Positions 47,397-56,534 of a stretch of 64,000 nucleotides of DNA are shown in pieces. Location of the stretch: assembly GCF_900111235.1 (NCBI RefSeq), contig NZ_FOJI01000008.1, positions 62,001 to 126,000 of the forward strand. The letters are read 5' to 3'. Made by a program: the position numbers and the translations under genes. Position 1 is the first letter of the stretch. Each line of letters opens with the position of its first letter. This stretch comes from [Clostridium] fimetarium. GTDB lineage: Bacteria; Bacillota; Clostridia; Lachnospirales; Lachnospiraceae. The notes under the pieces were generated by a model. That model was not told the origin of the DNA. It ran no database searches and saw only the letters and a program-made list of their open reading frames with translations.

Positions 47397-47573
47397 TTAA
47401 TTAAATTTACGTTTTCTTGCTGCTTCAGACTTTTTCTTACGTTTAACACTTGGTTTTTCGTAATGTTCTCTTTTACGGATTTCCTGTTGGATACCAGCTT
47501 TTGCACAGTTTCTTTTGAATCTGCGTAAAGCACTATCTAAAGTTTCATTATCTTTAACGATAACATTTGACAT
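47397..47573 (-). CDS. rpsU: 30S ribosomal protein S21
   Basis: A 58-codon gene, read by hand: it starts [19 protein letters not shown], continues [20 protein letters not shown] and ends in [12 protein letters not shown]21 helps 16S rRNA 3' end base-pairing in initiation. The ATG lies 177 bases from the TAA. A plausible but misleading longer frame exists in another register over the same DNA. It has its own terminator and a T-rich leader toward alaS (47574-47797). Confidence 0.95.
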   Translation of the reverse strand: MSNVIVKDNETLDSALRRFKRNCAKAGIQQEIRKREHYEKPSVKRKKKSEAARKRKFN

Positions 47574-47797
47574 ATTAACCTAACCACCCTTCTGTTGCAG
47601 ATTGTGCACAACAATACATCGGGTATTAATTTATTGCACATAGAAGATTATAGCATATTTTAAACATTCGTCAACTACTTTTTTACAAAAAATGACCAAT
47701 TCATATACTTTTGATACAATAAATATATAATAAAATACCTTTTAATTATGCTCTTCCTATATCATATTTAAAAATATGAAATTTTATATCTAAATTT

Positions 47798-50437
47798 TTA
47801 TAATTGTAATGCTAAAACTTCTGACGCTTTAGAAAGCATTTCATCAATTCCAGCTGCATTCTTTCCACCTGCTTGAGCCATATTAGGACGACCGCCGCCA
47901 CCGCCTCCAACAATTGAAGCGATACCTTTAATCAGATTCCCTGCATGCGCTCCCTTGGCGATAACATCGTCTGTGGCCATTGCAATAATATTTACTTTAT
48001 CATTTCCTTGTGAGGATGCCAATAGGATTACACCTGAGCTAATCTTGTCTTTCAACTGATCGCCCAAAGTTCTAAGTGAATTCATATCCACATCAGCTAA
48101 CTTAGTCGCCAAAAACTTAACACCTTTTATTTCCTGAACATCAGCTAATACATCACCTAGTGACTCTTTCGCTATCTTGTTCCTCAGTTTTTCGTTTTCA
48201 CTTTGGAGTGCTTTGATTTCTTCATTCATTGATGTAATCTTTTTAATCAGCTGAATAGGCTCTGTTTTAGCAGCCTTAGAAGCCTCATGGAGTTTGTTTT
48301 CAATATCTTTATAGTAGTTGATAACACCATTACCTGTTAAAGCTTCGATTCTTCTTACTCCTGCAGCAATACCTGTCTCAGAAACAATCTTAAACAACAT
48401 AATAGTACTTGTATTAGCAACATGAGTACCACCACAAAGTTCAGTCGAGAACTCTCCCATTTTAACAACACGTACTTTATCGGTATATTTTTCACCAAAT
48501 AAAGCCATCGCTCCAGTTTTCTTTGCTTCATCCAAATCCATAACGTCTGTTACAACAGGAAGTGCTTTCATAATATTTTCATTTACAATATCTTCTACTT
48601 TGGCTATTTCGTCAAGTGTAAGACTTTGGAAATGAGTAAAATCGAATCGTAATCTATCAGTAGAAACATATGAACCAGCCTGTTCAACATGTGTACCAAG
48701 TACCATTCTTAGCGCTTTTTGAAGTAAATGTGTTGCACTATGATTTTTGTTCGTATCTAATCTTTTAGCAGTGCAAACTTCCAACGTAACTTTATCACCA
48801 GACTTAATCATACCTTGGGTTACTTTACCAACGTGACCTATTTTTCCGCCTTTTAACTTGATTGTGTCTGATACTTCAAATGTACCATCGGCTGAAACAA
48901 TAAATCCAGTGTCACCCTCCTGACCACCCATAGTTGCATAGAAAGGAGTTTTGTCAACAATAATTGTACCAACATCACCATCAGATAATCCTTGAACAAT
49001 CTCAGTTTCAGAAGTGAGTACTGAGATAACTGATTCAAGTTCGAGTTTATTATATCCGTCAAATTCACTTGTCACTGAAGAATCGATATCATCATACACC
49101 GTTTCATCAGCACCCATGTAATTTGTAGTTTTTCTTGCATTTCTAGCCATTTGGCGTTGTTCATTCATCGCAGACTTGAAACCATCTTCATCTATAGATA
49201 TACCTTTTTCTTCAAGAATCTCTCGTGTTAAATCAAGAGGGAATCCGTATGTATCATAAAGTTTAAATGCATCAGCACCTGATAATACTTTTTCGCCCTT
49301 TTCAGACATAGCTTCTTGTAATTCAGCTAAAATGCTAAGGCCTTGGTCAATTGTGTTATTAAACTTTTCTTCTTCTTCTGTCAGTACTTTGAAGATAAAT
49401 TCTTTTTTGTCCTCTAATTCTGGATATCCGTCTTTTGATTCCGTAATTACAGTACTACAAAGTTTTGAAAGAAACTTTCCTTCAATTCCAAGTAACCTAC
49501 CATGTCTAGCAGCTCGTCTCAAAAGTCTTCTTAAAACGTAACCTCTTCCTTCATTGGAAGGCATAATACCATCTGATACCATAAATGTCACAGAACGAAT
49601 ATGATCTGTAATCAAACGAATTGAAACATCCGTCTTTAGAATCATACCATATTGCGCGTTTGCCAGCTTACATACTTCATTTCTAACCGCTTGAAGAGTA
49701 TCTATATCAAAAATCGAGTCAACATTTTGAACAGCTACTGCAAGTCTTTCAAGACCCATACCTGTATCGATATTCTTTTGAATCAATTCTGTATAATTAC
49801 CTTTGCCATCACTATTAAACTGCGTAAATACATTATTCCAGATTTCCATATATCTGTCACACTCACAGCCTACTGTACAACCTGGTTCGCCGCAGCCGTA
49901 CTTTTCACCTCTGTCATAATATATCTCTGAACACGGGCCACAAGGGCCTGCGCCATGTTCCCAGAAGTTATCTGCTTTGCCCATTCTAAATATTCTTTCA
50001 GGAGCAATACCGATTTCTTTATTCCATATTTCAAAGGCTTCATCATCTTCTTCGTAAACGCTTGGATAAAGCCTGTCAGCCTCTAATCCCACAACCTCTG
50101 TCAAAAATTCCCAAGACCAATGTATCGCCTCTGTTTTAAAGTAATCACCAAAAGAGAAATTTCCGAGCATTTCAAAAAATGTACCATGCCTTGCTGTCTT
50201 TCCTACATTTTCAATGTCACCTGTTCTGATACACTTCTGACAAGTTGTTACTCTATTACGAGGTGGAATCTCTTGGCCTGTAAAATAAGGCTTAAGTGGT
50301 GCCATTCCAGAATTAATTATCAATAAGCTGTTGTCATTATGTGGAACAAGCGAAAAGCTATTCATCTTAAGATGATCTTTGCTTTCAAAAAATTCCAAGA
50401 ACATTTTTCTTAGTTCATTAACACCATAGTTCTTCAA
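47798..50437 (-). CDS. alaS: alanyl-tRNA synthetase
   Basis: Charges tRNA-Ala. The 879-aa chain has the class II catalytic core with FESKDHLKMNSFSLVPHNDNSLLIINSGMAPLKPYF in the N-terminus, the tRNA domain, the editing domain (NHSATHLLQKALR and CGGTHVANTS, with the Zn ligands about residue 565-670) and a C-Ala domain with the GGGGGGRPNMAQAGG motif. No T-box could be seen upstream (50438-50530). A Zn-like Cys cluster GCGEPGCTVGCECD in the core is a feature of many bacterial AlaRS. Confidence 0.97.
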   Translation of the reverse strand: MKNYGVNELRKMFLEFFESKDHLKMNSFSLVPHNDNSLLIINSGMAPLKPYFTGQEIPPRNRVTTCQKCIRTGDIENVGKTARHGTFFEMLGNFSFGDYFKTEAIHWSWEFLTEVVGLEADRLYPSVYEEDDEAFEIWNKEIGIAPERIFRMGKADNFWEHGAGPCGPCSEIYYDRGEKYGCGEPGCTVGCECDRYMEIWNNVFTQFNSDGKGNYTELIQKNIDTGMGLERLAVAVQNVDSIFDIDTLQAVRNEVCKLANAQYGMILKTDVSIRLITDHIRSVTFMVSDGIMPSNEGRGYVLRRLLRRAARHGRLLGIEGKFLSKLCSTVITESKDGYPELEDKKEFIFKVLTEEEEKFNNTIDQGLSILAELQEAMSEKGEKVLSGADAFKLYDTYGFPLDLTREILEEKGISIDEDGFKSAMNEQRQMARNARKTTNYMGADETVYDDIDSSVTSEFDGYNKLELESVISVLTSETEIVQGLSDGDVGTIIVDKTPFYATMGGQEGDTGFIVSADGTFEVSDTIKLKGGKIGHVGKVTQGMIKSGDKVTLEVCTAKRLDTNKNHSATHLLQKALRMVLGTHVEQAGSYVSTDRLRFDFTHFQSLTLDEIAKVEDIVNENIMKALPVVTDVMDLDEAKKTGAMALFGEKYTDKVRVVKMGEFSTELCGGTHVANTSTIMLFKIVSETGIAAGVRRIEALTGNGVINYYKDIENKLHEASKAAKTEPIQLIKKITSMNEEIKALQSENEKLRNKIAKESLGDVLADVQEIKGVKFLATKLADVDMNSLRTLGDQLKDKISSGVILLASSQGNDKVNIIAMATDDVIAKGAHAGNLIKGIASIVGGGGGGRPNMAQAGGKNAAGIDEMLSKASEVLALQL

Positions 50438-50529
50438 TGCTTTGTAACCTCCTATATTTTCAGCATTTTCTGCTTATATTTAAAAACGTCTTTATGATAT
50501 TATCATACTAAATTCTACATTTCAACCAA

Positions 50530-50658
50530 ATTCCCTAATTTTCTACGACCTCAAGAAGCAAAACGCCTAGTTTTCTTCGCGTTCACCAATCAAACTACCT
50601 AGTTTTCTACGCCTTCATCAATCAAACTACCTAGTTTTCTACGCCTTCATCAATCAAA
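50530..50658. repeat. 32-bp tandem repeat extending from the rnhA stop codon
   Basis: Two identical 32-base units (50595-50626 and 50627-50658) plus two decayed units (from about 50530). The unit contains the last coding bases and TAG stop of rnhA, so the three downstream units repeat the gene's own 3' end. They fill the space before alaS. Confidence 0.85.
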
Positions 50659-51110
50659 AGATTATCTCCATCAGCAGCCGTTGTCGCTAAAAGATCACAT
50701 CTTTCATTCATCTCATGACCTGCATGACCTTTTACCCAATTAAAATTCACATTATGAATCTCTTTTGCTTTCAAAAGTCTCTGCCATAAATCTACATTCT
50801 TAACCGGTTCATTCTTACCGCGTTTCCAACCTTTTTTTATCCAGCCATCAATCCACTTTTGATTAAATGCGTCCGTTACATACTTAGAATCCGAATACAA
50901 CTCAACTTCACATGCTTTCGTAAGTCCCTCAAGGCCTGCAATTACAGCCATCAATTCCATTCGGTTATTAGTTGTTTTCTTAAATCCCCCACTAAACTCT
51001 CTCGTATGAAGTTCCCCATTCCCATCCCAAAAATGCAACACAGTTCCATATCCCCCCGGCCCATTAGGATTCCCCCTAGCCGCCCCATCCGTATATATAT
51101 CCACTTTCAC
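50631..51110 (-). CDS. rnhA: ribonuclease HI
   Basis: Cleaves RNA in RNA-DNA hybrids. The 159-aa enzyme shows the carboxylate set: [36 protein letters not shown] and NERCDLLA. An in-frame ATG at 51128 exists, but AGGAGG lies inside that extension and suits the GTG at 51110 (VKVDIYTDG), so GTG is preferred. Its last codons and stop are part of the 32-bp repeat. Confidence 0.93.
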   Translation of the reverse strand: MKVDIYTDGAARGNPNGPGGYGTVLHFWDGNGELHTREFSGGFKKTTNNRMELMAVIAGLEGLTKACEVELYSDSKYVTDAFNQKWIDGWIKKGWKRGKNEPVKNVDLWQRLLKAKEIHNVNFNWVKGHAGHEMNERCDLLATTAADGDNLLIDEGVEN

Positions 51111-51159
51111 ACAAAATCCTCCTAACATTATGAATTTAATTCATTATTCATTATTTGCT

Positions 51160-51320
51160 TATCTTATCTATTACTTGTTTATTATTTGTTTGTTTATTAT
51201 TTGTTTGTTTATTATCTGTTTGTTTATCTGTTTGTTTTTAGTTTTTAGTTTTTAGTTTTTGGCTTTTGGCTTTTGGCTTTTAGCTTTTGCCTTTTAGCTT
51301 TTGCCTTTTTCCTTTTTTAC
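51160..51320. repeat. T-rich degenerate tandem repeats upstream of rnhA
   Basis: TTTGTTTATTAT-type units (51165-51225) change into a run of seven-base units GTTTTTA and GCTTTTG (about 51236-51310). No gene is seen in 51129-51343. It lies between rnhA and IR5. Confidence 0.75.
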
Positions 51321-51343
51321 TTTAATATTGATTAAACATACCC

Positions 51344-51556
51344 GCCTAAAATGATTACTTTGCTTATGCAGTATAATCTGACGGTATGATAAGTTACTTA
51401 TGCATTCATTTTTGTGCGTCAATATAAAAGGTTCGCTGTCTGACGAACGAAGTGAGGAGTTCGAACTTTTTATATTGGCTTTCGCACAAAAATGAATACA
51501 TTAGTAACTTACATACAAGGAGGTTATACAGCATAATCAAAGTAATCATTTTAGGC
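51344..51556. repeat. long inverted-repeat element IR5 (213 bp), divergent member
   Basis: The outer arms are GCCTAAAATGATTACTTTG and CAAAGTAATCATTTTAGGC (perfect), then TTATGC/GCATAA, AAGTTAC/GTAACTT, ATTCATTTTTGTGCG/CGCACAAAAATGAAT and CAATATAAAA/TTTTTATATTG. The apex reads GAACGAAGTGAG, matching GAGCGAAGCGAG of IR4 apart from one changed pair. It ends 9 bases from the stop of the MutS-like gene. Confidence 0.8.
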
Positions 51557-51565
51557 TCTAAGCTT

Positions 51566-53254
51566 TTATTCTATATTACCCCACTTGCCATCCCTACTAA
51601 ATGCCTCAGCCATCCTTTCAGAAGTCTGAATGATCTTCTTGTCATACCCAATAATTCCAAGCAACTTAATCGCGTTTCTTGATGTAGCACGTCCTTTAAA
51701 TAACTTATAATTAAACAATATGTCATCATCCGAAACTTCTTCTTCGAAATGATAATTACTATAATATTTTTCAAGTATCGATGTCAACTCAATATCATGT
51801 GTTGCCGCAAAAGTCATAACATTACAGTTTGTAAAACTATACAAAATCTGTGATGAGGCAGCAATACGCTCTACCGTATTCGTTCCTCTAAGCACCTCAT
51901 CCACGAAACATAGCACTGGAATATCGCTTAAATTCATAACATCCAGAATTCTCTTGAGTGCTTTAATCTCAACAATATAATAGCTTTCACTACTTCCTAA
52001 ATCATCTTGAAGTGCCATAGATGAATAGATTCTAAAATAATTGGCTTTATACCCCTTTGATGGACTCGTATATATTGTCTGTGACAAAATTGCATTGATT
52101 GCAATTGTCTTTAAAAATGTTGACTTTCCGGATGCATTTGAACCTGTTAAAAGTATAGACCTACTCTCACTCATAGAATTTGTGACAGGATCACTAATAA
52201 GTGGATGATATACATCTGTAACATCAATCTTAAGGTTTTCATTTTTACTTAGATTAGGGGTTGTCCAATAAGGTAATAATTCTCTAAATGAGGCAATTGA
52301 AATAGTAGCCTCAATTTTTCCAAGCGATTCAACTAGCGCATATATATCTTCTATGTGATTGTTTAACTTCTTCACCATTTGATTAAATTTAACCAAATCT
52401 AAATGTGTAATCATTCTTACATAATCCAAAATAATCTCTGGAAGGGAACCATCCGCTGCGCCCGAGCTTAGAATGGATGAATTCTTGACAATCGTATCGA
52501 AAGTTTTTTCGAGTGCTTTAAATTCTTGATTATACTCACTTAATTCAGGTATATCAAGTTTTTCTAATTCTTTTGCACACGATACCATATTTACAATATG
52601 CTTTACACATATAAAATAACGGTCAACTTTACTTTTATATTTGTAATAACTGATAATACACAGACCAGTTGCTGCAATAATTGCTAATACACCCAACTGC
52701 GCATTCAATAAAAAGCAATATAATACTGATGCAGAAAAAATAACATTACAAAGATAATGAAATATATTTTTCCCAGGCACAAGATTGACAATCATATCTA
52801 CATAATCAGTGACAGATATTCCACTTGCATATCCTAAATGTAAATATTTTCTCTGAACGTCCAGTCTTTCTTTTTCATGAGTTCGAAAGAACTCTGCAAG
52901 TCTATGTCTTTCTAATAATTGCTTGGAATCTTTTTCTGGTTTTCTAAGTATTTTGTATAAATATTCTCGTCCTACTGAAGAATGTGTATTGTTCATCATC
53001 ATAAATATTCGATCCATATCTAAATCATTCCATGTGATGTCATCAACCACATTACTATCCGACTCACCACCTCTAAAATAATGTGATATATTTTCAAATT
53101 CATCATATGATAGATCTTTGTTTGGTTCTTTTCCCCAGCTATTCCTCAGCATATTCGTAATTCTGATTTTTGTTTTTCTAGTTGTATCAATATACATAAA
53201 TATAAGTATTGTAAATACCACTACCATAAATATTACCCATTGCGTACTATCCAT
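51566..53254 (-). CDS. membrane-associated MutS-family ATPase
   Basis: A 562-aa protein with an N-terminal membrane helix (about residues 5-22), two further helices (about 162-205) and a C-terminal MutS-type ATPase: ILLTGSNASGKSTFLKTIAIN (about residue 370), LCFVDEVLRGTN (Walker B) and FAATHDIELT. It lacks the mismatch-binding N-domain. Such short, membrane-linked MutS homologues occur in Firmicutes and have no firm role. IR5 lies beyond its stop. Confidence 0.8.
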   Translation of the reverse strand: MDSTQWVIFMVVVFTILIFMYIDTTRKTKIRITNMLRNSWGKEPNKDLSYDEFENISHYFRGGESDSNVVDDITWNDLDMDRIFMMMNNTHSSVGREYLYKILRKPEKDSKQLLERHRLAEFFRTHEKERLDVQRKYLHLGYASGISVTDYVDMIVNLVPGKNIFHYLCNVIFSASVLYCFLLNAQLGVLAIIAATGLCIISYYKYKSKVDRYFICVKHIVNMVSCAKELEKLDIPELSEYNQEFKALEKTFDTIVKNSSILSSGAADGSLPEIILDYVRMITHLDLVKFNQMVKKLNNHIEDIYALVESLGKIEATISIASFRELLPYWTTPNLSKNENLKIDVTDVYHPLISDPVTNSMSESRSILLTGSNASGKSTFLKTIAINAILSQTIYTSPSKGYKANYFRIYSSMALQDDLGSSESYYIVEIKALKRILDVMNLSDIPVLCFVDEVLRGTNTVERIAASSQILYSFTNCNVMTFAATHDIELTSILEKYYSNYHFEEEVSDDDILFNYKLFKGRATSRNAIKLLGIIGYDKKIIQTSERMAEAFSRDGKWGNIE

Positions 53255-53365
53255 AAATCCCTCCGTGCTTTTATAATTTTAGCCATTAATGTCCATATTA
53301 TAACATAATTTAACTGATAGGTAAATTATATTTTAGACACTATAACAAGCACTATTGTTCCATAT

Positions 53366-53406
53366 AAAAATGACCTATTGACTAAATTCAACTTGTCAAT
53401 AGGTCA
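53366..53406 (-). terminator. intrinsic terminator after the NRAMP-type transporter gene
   Basis: On the minus strand TGACCTATTGAC pairs with GTCAATAGGTCA and is followed by TTTTTAT. It lies 28 bases beyond the stop and ends the magnesium operon. Confidence 0.85.
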
Positions 53407-53433
53407 TAATCAAAGGCTCTCACCTCTTACTTT

Positions 53434-54690
53434 TTATTGGAACAATGAAATTACCAAAGTAGCTGATAATCCAAATAAGATAACAATTGTAATCCATGAA
53501 ATTATATTTGAAATTGGTTTGTTTACATACTTTCCCATAACTTCTTTTTTATTAATAATATTAATCATACAAAGAAGTACCACCGGAAGCAGAATGCCGT
53601 TAATCCTCTGGGACCACAAGGATATTTGAATAAGTGGAGCATTTGGTATTAAAATAATACCAGCTGATATAACAATAATACTGGTGTATAGCCAATAAAA
53701 CTGAGGTGCCTCATCCCATTTTTTATCAATTCCTGCCTCAAATCCAAATGCTTCACAAACATAAAAAGCAGTTGCAACTGGTAGAATAACTGATGCAAAT
53801 ATAGAAGCAATGAAAAGTCCAAATGCAAATACTTGCGAAGCCAAAGCGCCCGCCAAAGGTGCCAAAGCTGCTGCCGCATCACTTGCATCATTGATTTGTG
53901 TCCCACTTACATTTAATGTAGAGGCACATGATATCATTATAAAAAAGGCAACAACAATTGTACAAATGCAACCTACAAAGACATCCAAAACAGAAAATTT
54001 CAAATCTTTTATCTGGAGGCGCTTTTCAATCACCGCCGATTGCATATAAAATTGCATCCAGGGAGCAATTGTCGTACCAATCAGACCAATCACCGTTGAG
54101 ATATATAAAAAATTCGTTTCTATATCAGGTTTAATGATAGATTTTCCGACTGCGTTCCAATCCGGTTTTCCCATAAGTGCTGCAACCACATATACCAATA
54201 GACATAAACTAAAAAATAGAAAAATTCTTTCTGCCATTCGGTATGTCCCTTTTACAACCATAACCCATACCCCAATTGCAACAAGCGGGACAGATATATA
54301 TTTACTAACATGAAAAATCGCCATACTTCCTGCAACACCACTAAATTCAGTCATAGTATTTAAGATATCTGCACCTAGTAAGAACACGAATATAAAAAAC
54401 GTAATCTTTACGCCCATATTCTCGCGGATAAGATCAGCCAGACCTTTACCTGTTACAATACCCATTCTTGCATTCATTTCCTGTGTAACGAATAAAACAA
54501 CAAAAGCTGGAATTAGGGTCCATAGAAGTTTATAACCAAATATCGCTCCTGCGACTGAGTAAGTTGTAATTCCACCAACATCGTTATCCACACTACCAGT
54601 AATAATACCAGGACCTAGAATCGCCATAAATAGTGCTAGGTTCTTCCAAAAGCTTTTCTTTTTTACAGTATTTTCAACATTTGCTAACAT
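53434..54690 (-). CDS. NRAMP-related divalent metal transporter, probable magnesium type
   Basis: A 418-aa, roughly 11-helix membrane protein of the SLC11/NRAMP family. Classic members have DPGN in helix 1 and MPH in helix 6. Here helix 1 reads GPGIITGSVDNDVGG and helix 6 reads GTTIAPWMQ, so Asn, Met and His at the metal site are changed. Loss of the Met ligand is the mark of NRAMP-related magnesium transporters (NRMT). The upstream M-box riboswitch supports magnesium as the substrate. It follows the PRC/CBS gene by 19 bases. Substrate is inferred. Confidence 0.85.
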   Translation of the reverse strand: MLANVENTVKKKSFWKNLALFMAILGPGIITGSVDNDVGGITTYSVAGAIFGYKLLWTLIPAFVVLFVTQEMNARMGIVTGKGLADLIRENMGVKITFFIFVFLLGADILNTMTEFSGVAGSMAIFHVSKYISVPLVAIGVWVMVVKGTYRMAERIFLFFSLCLLVYVVAALMGKPDWNAVGKSIIKPDIETNFLYISTVIGLIGTTIAPWMQFYMQSAVIEKRLQIKDLKFSVLDVFVGCICTIVVAFFIMISCASTLNVSGTQINDASDAAAALAPLAGALASQVFAFGLFIASIFASVILPVATAFYVCEAFGFEAGIDKKWDEAPQFYWLYTSIIVISAGIILIPNAPLIQISLWSQRINGILLPVVLLCMINIINKKEVMGKYVNKPISNIISWITIVILFGLSATLVISLFQ

Positions 54691-54709
54691 TCTTAATCAC
54701 CTCGGTCTT

Positions 54710-55963
54710 TTATATCCTTCTTCTTGTTGCTCTTAGTAAGTTATAGACAATATCATCAATAACAACCATACCCATCATGATTTTGTCCTTATCGACTACT
54801 GGAACAGCAAGTAAGTTATATTTAGAAATTATCTCGGCGATAGAATCTACGTTATCAGTATCTATAACATAAATAGGTCTTTCGCTCATAATTTCGCTTA
54901 ATGTAGTTTGGGGTTGCGAAACAATGATGTCTCTTAATGATACCGTTGCAACAAACCTTTCTGTCTCATCTACAATGTATAAATAGTAGATAATATCTGA
55001 TTCTGGCTTGATTTTTCTAAGTTCCATAATCGTTTTTTCAACTGTCATATATTTACTAAATGCTATAAAATCAGTAGTCATTAGGCTTCCGATTTCATTC
55101 TCATCATATTTCAAAAGTTCTCTTACATCATCAGAAGCTTCGCTTTCCATCTCTGATAGCAGTTCTTCAACTTTATCCTTCTCCATCTCATCAAAAATAT
55201 CCGCTACTTCATCCGCAGGCATCTTTTCAAGGACATCAGCTGCTTTTTCAATGGACATACTTTCAATGACATGTATCTGTGCATTGGTTTCTAATTCCTC
55301 CAATACATCTGCTGCTTTCTCTTCATCAAAAGAGGCAAAAACTTCAATCTGCATTTTAGCATCCATATCTTCAATAATATCTGCAAGATCTGAAACATGA
55401 AGTGTTGAGAGCTTTGAATAAGGAGAAGAAAGCTTTATACCTGCATGACCAAAATCAATCGTTTCTACTTCATCCCAAAGAATCAGTTTGTTTGGTACAT
55501 TCACTTTGAAAATATCAAAAAACATCTTGACTGGTTTTGCTACCCCTAGTCTTCTAAGTAGACCCTCTAAACCTACATCAACAGCTACTACAAAAATACC
55601 GGTTCCCAAGATAGCTAGTCGCAAGTCATTGACTCTTACAAGTTTTCGACCATCAATATCAACCAACTGTCGATCTAAAACATTATTCTTTAAAAACAAA
55701 GTGTTTTCTTTCGAATCTTTTAATATATTATTTTCGTTATTGCATTGAAATGCATATTGATTTTTGATTTTTATGATTTTACAGTCTGCAAAGTCTAATA
55801 TTTTTGATTTGTTACCGGTTTTTAACTTTATTGCTACTACCTGTGGTTTTAGAGATTGAACATCCACTAAGATATCCTGCACTTTACCAATTACTTGGTC
55901 GGACTTGGAGAATACTTTTCTACCTAGAACTCTACTAAGATAAAAATTTGTTACATCCAACAT
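54710..55963 (-). CDS. PRC-barrel / MgtE N-terminal / CBS protein without membrane domain
   Basis: The 417-aa soluble protein has two PRC-barrel-like regions (about residues 1-75 and 88-165), an MgtE_N helical repeat domain (about 190-285: DLADIIEDM, KAADVLEELE, KAADVLEKMPADEVADIFDEME) and two CBS domains (about 290-405). In MgtE channels the N and CBS domains sense Mg2+; the channel helices are absent here. The ATG follows AAGGAGG. It is first in the M-box operon ahead of the NRAMP gene and probably acts as its Mg2+ sensor. Confidence 0.88.
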   Translation of the reverse strand: MLDVTNFYLSRVLGRKVFSKSDQVIGKVQDILVDVQSLKPQVVAIKLKTGNKSKILDFADCKIIKIKNQYAFQCNNENNILKDSKENTLFLKNNVLDRQLVDIDGRKLVRVNDLRLAILGTGIFVVAVDVGLEGLLRRLGVAKPVKMFFDIFKVNVPNKLILWDEVETIDFGHAGIKLSSPYSKLSTLHVSDLADIIEDMDAKMQIEVFASFDEEKAADVLEELETNAQIHVIESMSIEKAADVLEKMPADEVADIFDEMEKDKVEELLSEMESEASDDVRELLKYDENEIGSLMTTDFIAFSKYMTVEKTIMELRKIKPESDIIYYLYIVDETERFVATVSLRDIIVSQPQTTLSEIMSERPIYVIDTDNVDSIAEIISKYNLLAVPVVDKDKIMMGMVVIDDIVYNLLRATRRRI

Positions 55964-55983
55964 GATCTATTCCTCCTTTTATT

Positions 55984-56077
55984 GAGGAAATGTGTATTTA
56001 TTAAGCATAAATTAATCATAGATCAATAAATAACGTAACTATCAATTGAAACCTAATAAATACACATTTCCTTAAAA
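55984..56077 (-). other. long leader hairpin between the riboswitch and first gene
   Basis: AAGGAAATGTGTATTTATTA pairs perfectly with TAATAAATACACATTTCCT across about 50 bases, ending 11 bases before the ribosome site region of the PRC/MgtE gene. It lies downstream of the M-box terminator and could affect translation or RNA decay. In the rest of 56085-56228 no other element is recognised. Confidence 0.55.
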
Positions 56078-56228
56078 TTTTAATTTTATTTGAACCATCC
56101 GTTTATTCGGGTCGCCGTCCATTGATTACCATCTCCCTTCATTTTGTTTCAATTCTAAATACAGATAAATTATATCGGATATGTACGTTAATCTGAGTGC
56201 GTTTTATTGATTATCACCATATTTTAAC

Positions 56229-56264
56229 GAAAAAAATCCCTTACCAAAAAAATCAGCAAGGGAT
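56229..56264 (-). terminator. M-box expression-platform terminator
   Basis: ATCCCTTGC pairs with GGTAAGGGAT across a T-rich loop and is followed by TTTTTTCG on the minus strand. It lies about 35 bases after the aptamer, the expected position for Mg2+-controlled attenuation. Confidence 0.8.
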
Positions 56265-56299
56265 ATAAATTCGAACAAAAAGTACACATACATAAAATA

Positions 56300-56446
56300 C
56301 ATATCCGTTCAAGTTTTAGCATCGCAGGGCGGTGAAATTGCATTAGATTATGCCTTGTATCGACATGATCTGCTGACCAACTTATAGTGTCTCCACTATT
56401 TCGCGGTAGCAATCCGTATCCCTGCGGTAGCCTCACCTACCGTATT
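56300..56446 (-). ncRNA. M-box (ykoK leader) magnesium riboswitch
   Basis: On the minus strand the leader shows GGTAGGTGAGGCTACC, then a GGAGACACTATAAGTTGGTC segment, CAGCAG, GTCGATACAAGGC and ATGCTAAAACTTGAAC, in the order of the ykoK/M-box consensus. A terminator follows. In known M-boxes high Mg2+ favours the terminator. A minus-strand ORF of 70 codons here is not a gene. Confidence 0.85.
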
Positions 56447-56464
56447 TATTCAATTCTTATTTAA

Positions 56465-56493
56465 ACAGTATCACTTGCTAACTGATATGTCAA
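56465..56493 (-). promoter_or_regulatory. promoter of the M-box operon
   Basis: TTGACA (56488-56493) and TACTGT (56465-56470) stand 17 bases apart on the minus strand, just ahead of the aptamer. A housekeeping sigma promoter fits well. Confidence 0.7.
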
Positions 56494-56534
56494 CCCATTA
56501 ATAACTGTAATTATATAACCATTAATCAATATAA

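Noticed and set aside
47315-47533. 72-codon minus-strand frame over rpsU
   Set aside because: The DNA encodes S21 in another register (47397-47573), with the exact family sequence.
50438-50530. T-box leader for alaS
   Set aside because: No T-box consensus or specifier stem was seen; the gap is short and filled by the rnhA-derived repeats.
56224-56436. 70-codon minus-strand frame
   Set aside because: It overlaps the M-box aptamer and terminator, has no ribosome site and no family resemblance.
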